Positions 17,921 to 22,500 of a DNA stretch of 22,500 nt are shown here, piece by piece. Source of the DNA: Armadillidium nasatum (Eukaryota > Arthropoda > Malacostraca > Isopoda > Armadillidiidae); contig SEYY01006605.1 in the NCBI GenBank assembly GCA_009176605.1, positions 20,001 through 42,500 on the forward strand. Reading direction: 5' to 3'. The translations under genes and the position numbers were made by a program. The notes beneath the pieces are model-generated. The model did not search any database. It was not told where the DNA came from and was given only the letters and a program-made list of their open reading frames with translations. How positions within the stretch are numbered: the first letter of the stretch is position 1; each line of letters opens with the position of its first letter.

Positions 17921-19441
17921 ATGAATACCACAACGTGTATACTGAAAGAGGAGCCTAACACTCTAGCACAATTATCGGCCATAAAAATCGGAGTGCATAT
18001 CTGCACCAACAGGAAAGTAAAGAGGGTGTTAGCAAGGAGGATTTTGGGATACCAGAACTTTGACCTAGATAGGTATGTATTCAATGTCATAGATAATCCC
18101 AAGATTGCACCGCTATCTGCAACTGTCAACGAGCGAAACAGTTCGGACAGAGCATTATTATTAAAATATATATCTGAGCAACTGTATATGGTGGGAATGC
18201 CTCGCGGATTGATAAGTGTCATTATTATTTGGGTAAATATTATTTTCCAAAATACTTTACGATTCATAGTAAATAAACACCACAGGACTTATCAAACAGT
18301 GGGGGACACTCTGTTGAGGATAATGGATGTAAGGTGTTATGACGCCAAGGGGAGTGTGAAAATGTCAGTGGTAACACAAAGAATGATCACGTATACAGCA
18401 AATGTGAAGGTCAGAGACATGTACATGGGATGGTTCACCCCCTTTGTCGTGCACGAATCTTGGATGGAAGGGATTCGAGATTACGTGAGGGACGGCATAG
18501 CAATCAAAATACACATGATATGTGAATATCTATATAATAAAAAGGCTTGGATGTCTCTAACCGAAATTTATATCACTTTGATGGATAGAGTAGGGAGGAT
18601 GGAACTATCTTTTCAGATGGAACCAACAGAAACGTTTGACACTGTGTATAGATTCCTAATTATCAAGTTGTCTTTCGGTTGTAAAAGGCTAGCATATAAA
18701 CATGCAAAACACCAGGATAAACTAGGGCTCGTTAAAGTACTCATGTTATGGCGTAACAGAGCATTATTATTATCAGAAAGCAGATTTTTGTTTCCTCATT
18801 TAGATAGTACTTACAGCATCGTGAAGCATGTCATCAAGAGGATGGAGTTGGAGGAAGATTATCCCATCGATTTTCCACAGTTGTTAAATTGGTTTTGTAG
18901 ACAGATGAAAGGGTTCTACAATAAAGAGGAAAACGCGGTAGATAAAAGATTTGTGTTGTACAGACTTCTAAAGTTGTATGTAGACAACAATTGTGTGGAT
19001 GAGGTAATCCGAGCCACCATAGAGCCGTTCATGACGGGGATCACTCAGTTAGACATACGAGAAGTCTATAACAAGGTGTGCATCAGAGCATGGGAGAACA
19101 AGTTGTTTAAAATCGGAATACTAGTCATGGAAATGATATCCCCAACAATAAAAACGCAGCTACAGATATCATTACGGCCTACAGATTCACCGCAGGTCAT
19201 GCAATTATTTCAGGAATGGATAGCAAAGAGGCAGTTTGAGTGGTTAGATATAGTGGTAAAAGATACTATAGGCAAAGCGATGAGAGGGGTAAACCTACTC
19301 AACAAGAAGGCTGTGAGATATGCACTAGACCCGACCTATACAGTCATCTGGTCATTGATTTGGACAAATAACCGTTACCATATTTCCCACTCAGATAACC
19401 ATAGTAAAACACACAATCATTATGGCCTAATAGAAGACTGA
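17921..19441 (+). CDS. ORF3: conserved protein of unknown function in the env position
   Basis: An intact 506-codon frame from ATG 17921 to TGA 19439-19441, not overlapping pol. I recognise no family. Composition suggests a mostly alpha-helical, basic protein. There is no signal peptide, furin-like cleavage site or C-terminal anchor; the only strongly hydrophobic stretch is residues 97-109 (LISVIIIWVNIIF), too short to call a membrane segment with confidence. Conserved blocks with element A include EGIRDYVRDG (183-192), KAWMSLTE (208-215), FQMEPTETFD (231-240), LWRNRALL (276-283), FLFPHL (289-294), QFEW (438-441) and KKAVRYALDP (462-471). The C terminus (487-500) holds six His with DNH and HNH groupings, possibly metal-binding. 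The codon pattern between copies indicates purifying selection. A captured gene, a regulator, a capsid accessory or a silencing suppressor are all possible; none is shown. Confidence 0.85.
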   Translation: MNTTTCILKEEPNTLAQLSAIKIGVHICTNRKVKRVLARRILGYQNFDLDRYVFNVIDNPKIAPLSATVNERNSSDRALLLKYISEQLYMVGMPRGLISVIIIWVNIIFQNTLRFIVNKHHRTYQTVGDTLLRIMDVRCYDAKGSVKMSVVTQRMITYTANVKVRDMYMGWFTPFVVHESWMEGIRDYVRDGIAIKIHMICEYLYNKKAWMSLTEIYITLMDRVGRMELSFQMEPTETFDTVYRFLIIKLSFGCKRLAYKHAKHQDKLGLVKVLMLWRNRALLLSESRFLFPHLDSTYSIVKHVIKRMELEEDYPIDFPQLLNWFCRQMKGFYNKEENAVDKRFVLYRLLKLYVDNNCVDEVIRATIEPFMTGITQLDIREVYNKVCIRAWENKLFKIGILVMEMISPTIKTQLQISLRPTDSPQVMQLFQEWIAKRQFEWLDIVVKDTIGKAMRGVNLLNKKAVRYALDPTYTVIWSLIWTNNRYHISHSDNHSKTHNHYGLIED

Positions 19442-19585
19442 ATTCAATTTTTTTTTTCCCATTCTAATCTCATTATATTCATTATATTCATTATATTCAT
19501 TAAATTCATTATATATTATTAATATCTTTGTTTTAAACGAGAATAAAATTTATGATTTTTGCAAATTTTAAAATTTTAGTAGAAA

Positions 19586-19846
19586 AATTAATTTTATATT
19601 TTCCTCAATAACTTTTAAACCAATTATCAGTTTTTATTTTTATTATAATGATGATTTCGGAAACACTTTCACCTACAATTTTGATATATATATCAACAAT
19701 TTTCGATTTATTATTATTATTATTAAAAAATATATATATTATATATAATTCTCGTTATTTTCTCAATTCTCTCTTTCGTTCTGAAATATGAAGAGAATTC
19801 AAGTTCAAATTTTCCTTTATCTACATCCGTTACAGAATGAATGAAA
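19586..19846 (+). promoter_or_regulatory. Conserved 3' noncoding block, element B copy
   Basis: Partner of 3448-3709. The identical 18-nt run is at 19660-19677. It starts about 145 nt after the ORF3 stop, whereas in element A it starts about 28 nt after. Confidence 0.6.
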
Positions 19847-20262
19847 TTCTTTAGTTTCAGTGCCAGACAGTCTGTCGCCTATCTAATAATATAAACAAAG
19901 ACACACAAACATACACACACACTACCTATAACCATATGATTTTGTTTCTATTTTTAACTCCTAGATAAGAAATTGAAAGTTTTTTTTTTCACGAACAATG
20001 CGATGAAGGAGTGAATTTTTGGCTTGTGCATATTCGTTTGTTTAACTGCAGGATTATGTTTGGGTTTATGTTGCTAATTATTAATACTATGATCATTATC
20101 AGTATTATCATCAAATTATTATTATTATTATTATTATTCAGAATGAATATTGATGATTTTTGAGTGTCTCCGTTGTTAGTGCAATGAAAACAAGTGGAAT
20201 GTCTGTATTAAAAATAATAAAAAAAAATATATATATAATATATCAATTGATAACATAATTAG

Positions 20263-20263
<1 letters not shown>

Positions 20264-20349
<86 letters not shown>
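20264..20349. repeat. (TA)n in the 3' noncoding region
   Basis: Pure TA repeat of about 86 bp. Confidence 0.95.
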
Positions 20350-20352
<3 letters not shown>

Positions 20353-20625
20353 TTGGTTGATTTAGCTTCGGAAATTTGATTCTATGTTGGAATAAGATCT
20401 ATACATTTATTTATAGATGTATAAATCTACATTGGAATTTTTATGTATTTAATTTAGTATTGCATTGTATTTTCTGTATTTTTTATATACAATGTTTCTC
20501 CCATATATTGGAGATTGTTTGATTTTATCGTGATTATTTGTATTCGTTATTGTTTGTTCAATTTAATTTTAATTCCAGAATTTATTTTATTATTATTATT
20601 GTTAATTTTATTTAATCCACTTACG

Positions 20626-20942
20626 GATCGATTGTTCACTCGATCTTTTGATTTTATTTATTTCCATATTTATTTTTTTGATTTTATTTTGTTTCAAGTT
20701 ACATTATTTTGTAATCAAAGTATCCAGTGTTATTTTGTTTTAATTTCCATTTTTTATTATTATTATTATTATTATTAGAGTCTTTGTACCTGTATTTTTT
20801 TTTGATTTGATTTTAATCGATTGTGATATATTTAATCGATTATATTTAAATTTATATTTGAATTCATTGTATTCGTTTGCTTTGATCGATTGTTTCACTC
20901 GATCATATAAATATCAATTGTTAATCGATTGTTTACTCGATT
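20626..20942 (+). repeat. Three copies of a short hairpin motif with covarying arms
   Basis: Copy 1 (20626-20645): GATCGA-TTGTTCAC-TCGATC. Copy 2 (20884-20904): GATCGA-TTGTTTCAC-TCGATC. Copy 3 (20923-20942): AATCGA-TTGTTTAC-TCGATT, where both arm ends change together and the stem extends to 8 bp (TTAATCGA/TCGATTAA). Loops share TTGTT..AC. A palindromic AATCGATT also occurs twice near 20813-20842. Confidence 0.75.
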
Positions 20943-21129
20943 AATAATTGGACTCTTTTATTAGATTATTATTTTTTACACATCTGTGTTGTAATATGAT
21001 TTTGAATTGTTTTATTTCTGCAAGGCCCATGTAGACTGTATTTTATTAGGATATTTAGGGATTAGGATTTTAGTTATCTTAATTTACATTTCTTAAATTT
21101 TGTTCTTTAAATTTGTTTTCGTTATTTGG

Positions 21130-21150
21130 AAAAATGCCTTCCGCATTTTT
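21130..21150 (+). repeat. Hairpin just before the 3' LTR of element B
   Basis: AAAAATGC (21130-21137), loop CTTCC, GCATTTTT (21143-21150): a perfect 8-bp stem. Element A has AATGC-TCC-GCATT (4961-4973) in the same place. Confidence 0.75.
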
Positions 21151-21156
21151 ATTACG

Positions 21157-21164
21157 ACCGGGGG
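21157..21164 (+). other. Polypurine tract, element B (short G-run)
   Basis: ACCGGGGG followed by TTTCTATAAAG and the LTR. It is weaker than the 14-purine tract of element A, but both elements share G5-N(2-3)-TTCTATAAAG, which fixes the position. CC within it is odd for a PPT. Confidence 0.55.
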
Positions 21165-21173
21165 TTTCTATAA

Positions 21174-22500
<1,327 letters not shown>

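Larger units (their letters stand above)
19442..21153 (+). other. 3' noncoding region of element B
   Basis: 1.7 kb of A+T-rich sequence without a credible ORF (20515-20778 is low-complexity). It holds triplicated ATTATATTC after the stop (19470-19500), the block conserved with element A (19586-19846), (TA)n at 20264-20349, a hairpin at 20400-20423, three covarying GATCGA...TCGATC hairpins (20626-20645, 20884-20904, 20923-20942) and a terminal hairpin at 21130-21150. Confidence 0.7.

Noticed and set aside
17921-19441. ORF3 as a viral envelope protein
   Set aside because: No signal peptide, furin-type site, fusion peptide or C-terminal anchor can be seen; the position alone is not enough.

Overview
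This is animal nuclear DNA, probably from a marine invertebrate. The window is about two-thirds A+T, is full of (TA)n, (TTA)n and (CA)n tracts, and carries no recognisable host gene. Long (TA)n and (TTA)n tracts with large Ty3/gypsy elements are common in cephalopods and decapod crustaceans, but I cannot place the species. Almost everything is LTR retrotransposon (Metaviridae, Ty3/gypsy type) on the + strand.

Layout. (1) 1-6572: element A, an older copy cut by the left window edge. It holds the end of gag, protease, a protease-RT linker, an internal deletion that removes RT, RNase H and integrase, a third ORF (ORF3), a 3' noncoding region, a polypurine tract and a 3' LTR. (2) 6573-7354: two (TA)n tracts around a fragment of a third related LTR (LTR C). 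(3) 7355-22296: element B, nearly complete at about 14.9 kb, with LTRs of about 1.1 kb that are close to identical outside simple repeats. Its order is 5' LTR, primer site (8461), a 2.1-kb leader, gag (10552-11984), protease (11975-12470), linker (to about 14090), RT/RNase H (14091-15674), integrase (15652-17652), ORF3 (17921-19441), a 1.7-kb 3' noncoding region, a hairpin, a G-run and the 3' LTR (21174-22296). (4) 22297-22500: (TA)n and A+T-rich flank.

Element B is probably not autonomous now. Gag, protease, the linker and the RT/integrase junction each carry frame breaks, and the protease active site reads DLG rather than DTG. The RT, RNase H and integrase (D,D35E) catalytic residues all remain.

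The most interesting object is ORF3. It sits where errantiviruses and retroviruses carry env, but it has no signal peptide, furin site or clear membrane anchor, and I recognise no family. A divergent copy is kept in element A. In a 26-codon stretch near the C terminus the two copies differ by 13 synonymous and 4 amino-acid-changing codons, which points to purifying selection. A splice acceptor-like site lies directly before its ATG. The two elements also share a conserved block in the 3' noncoding DNA after ORF3. Element B adds three covarying hairpins there, and the LTRs share a CRE-TATA promoter module, a splice acceptor-like site after an internal (TA)n tract, and tandem stem-loops in U3. 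LTR ends abut (TA)n in several places, which suggests TA-repeat targeting.
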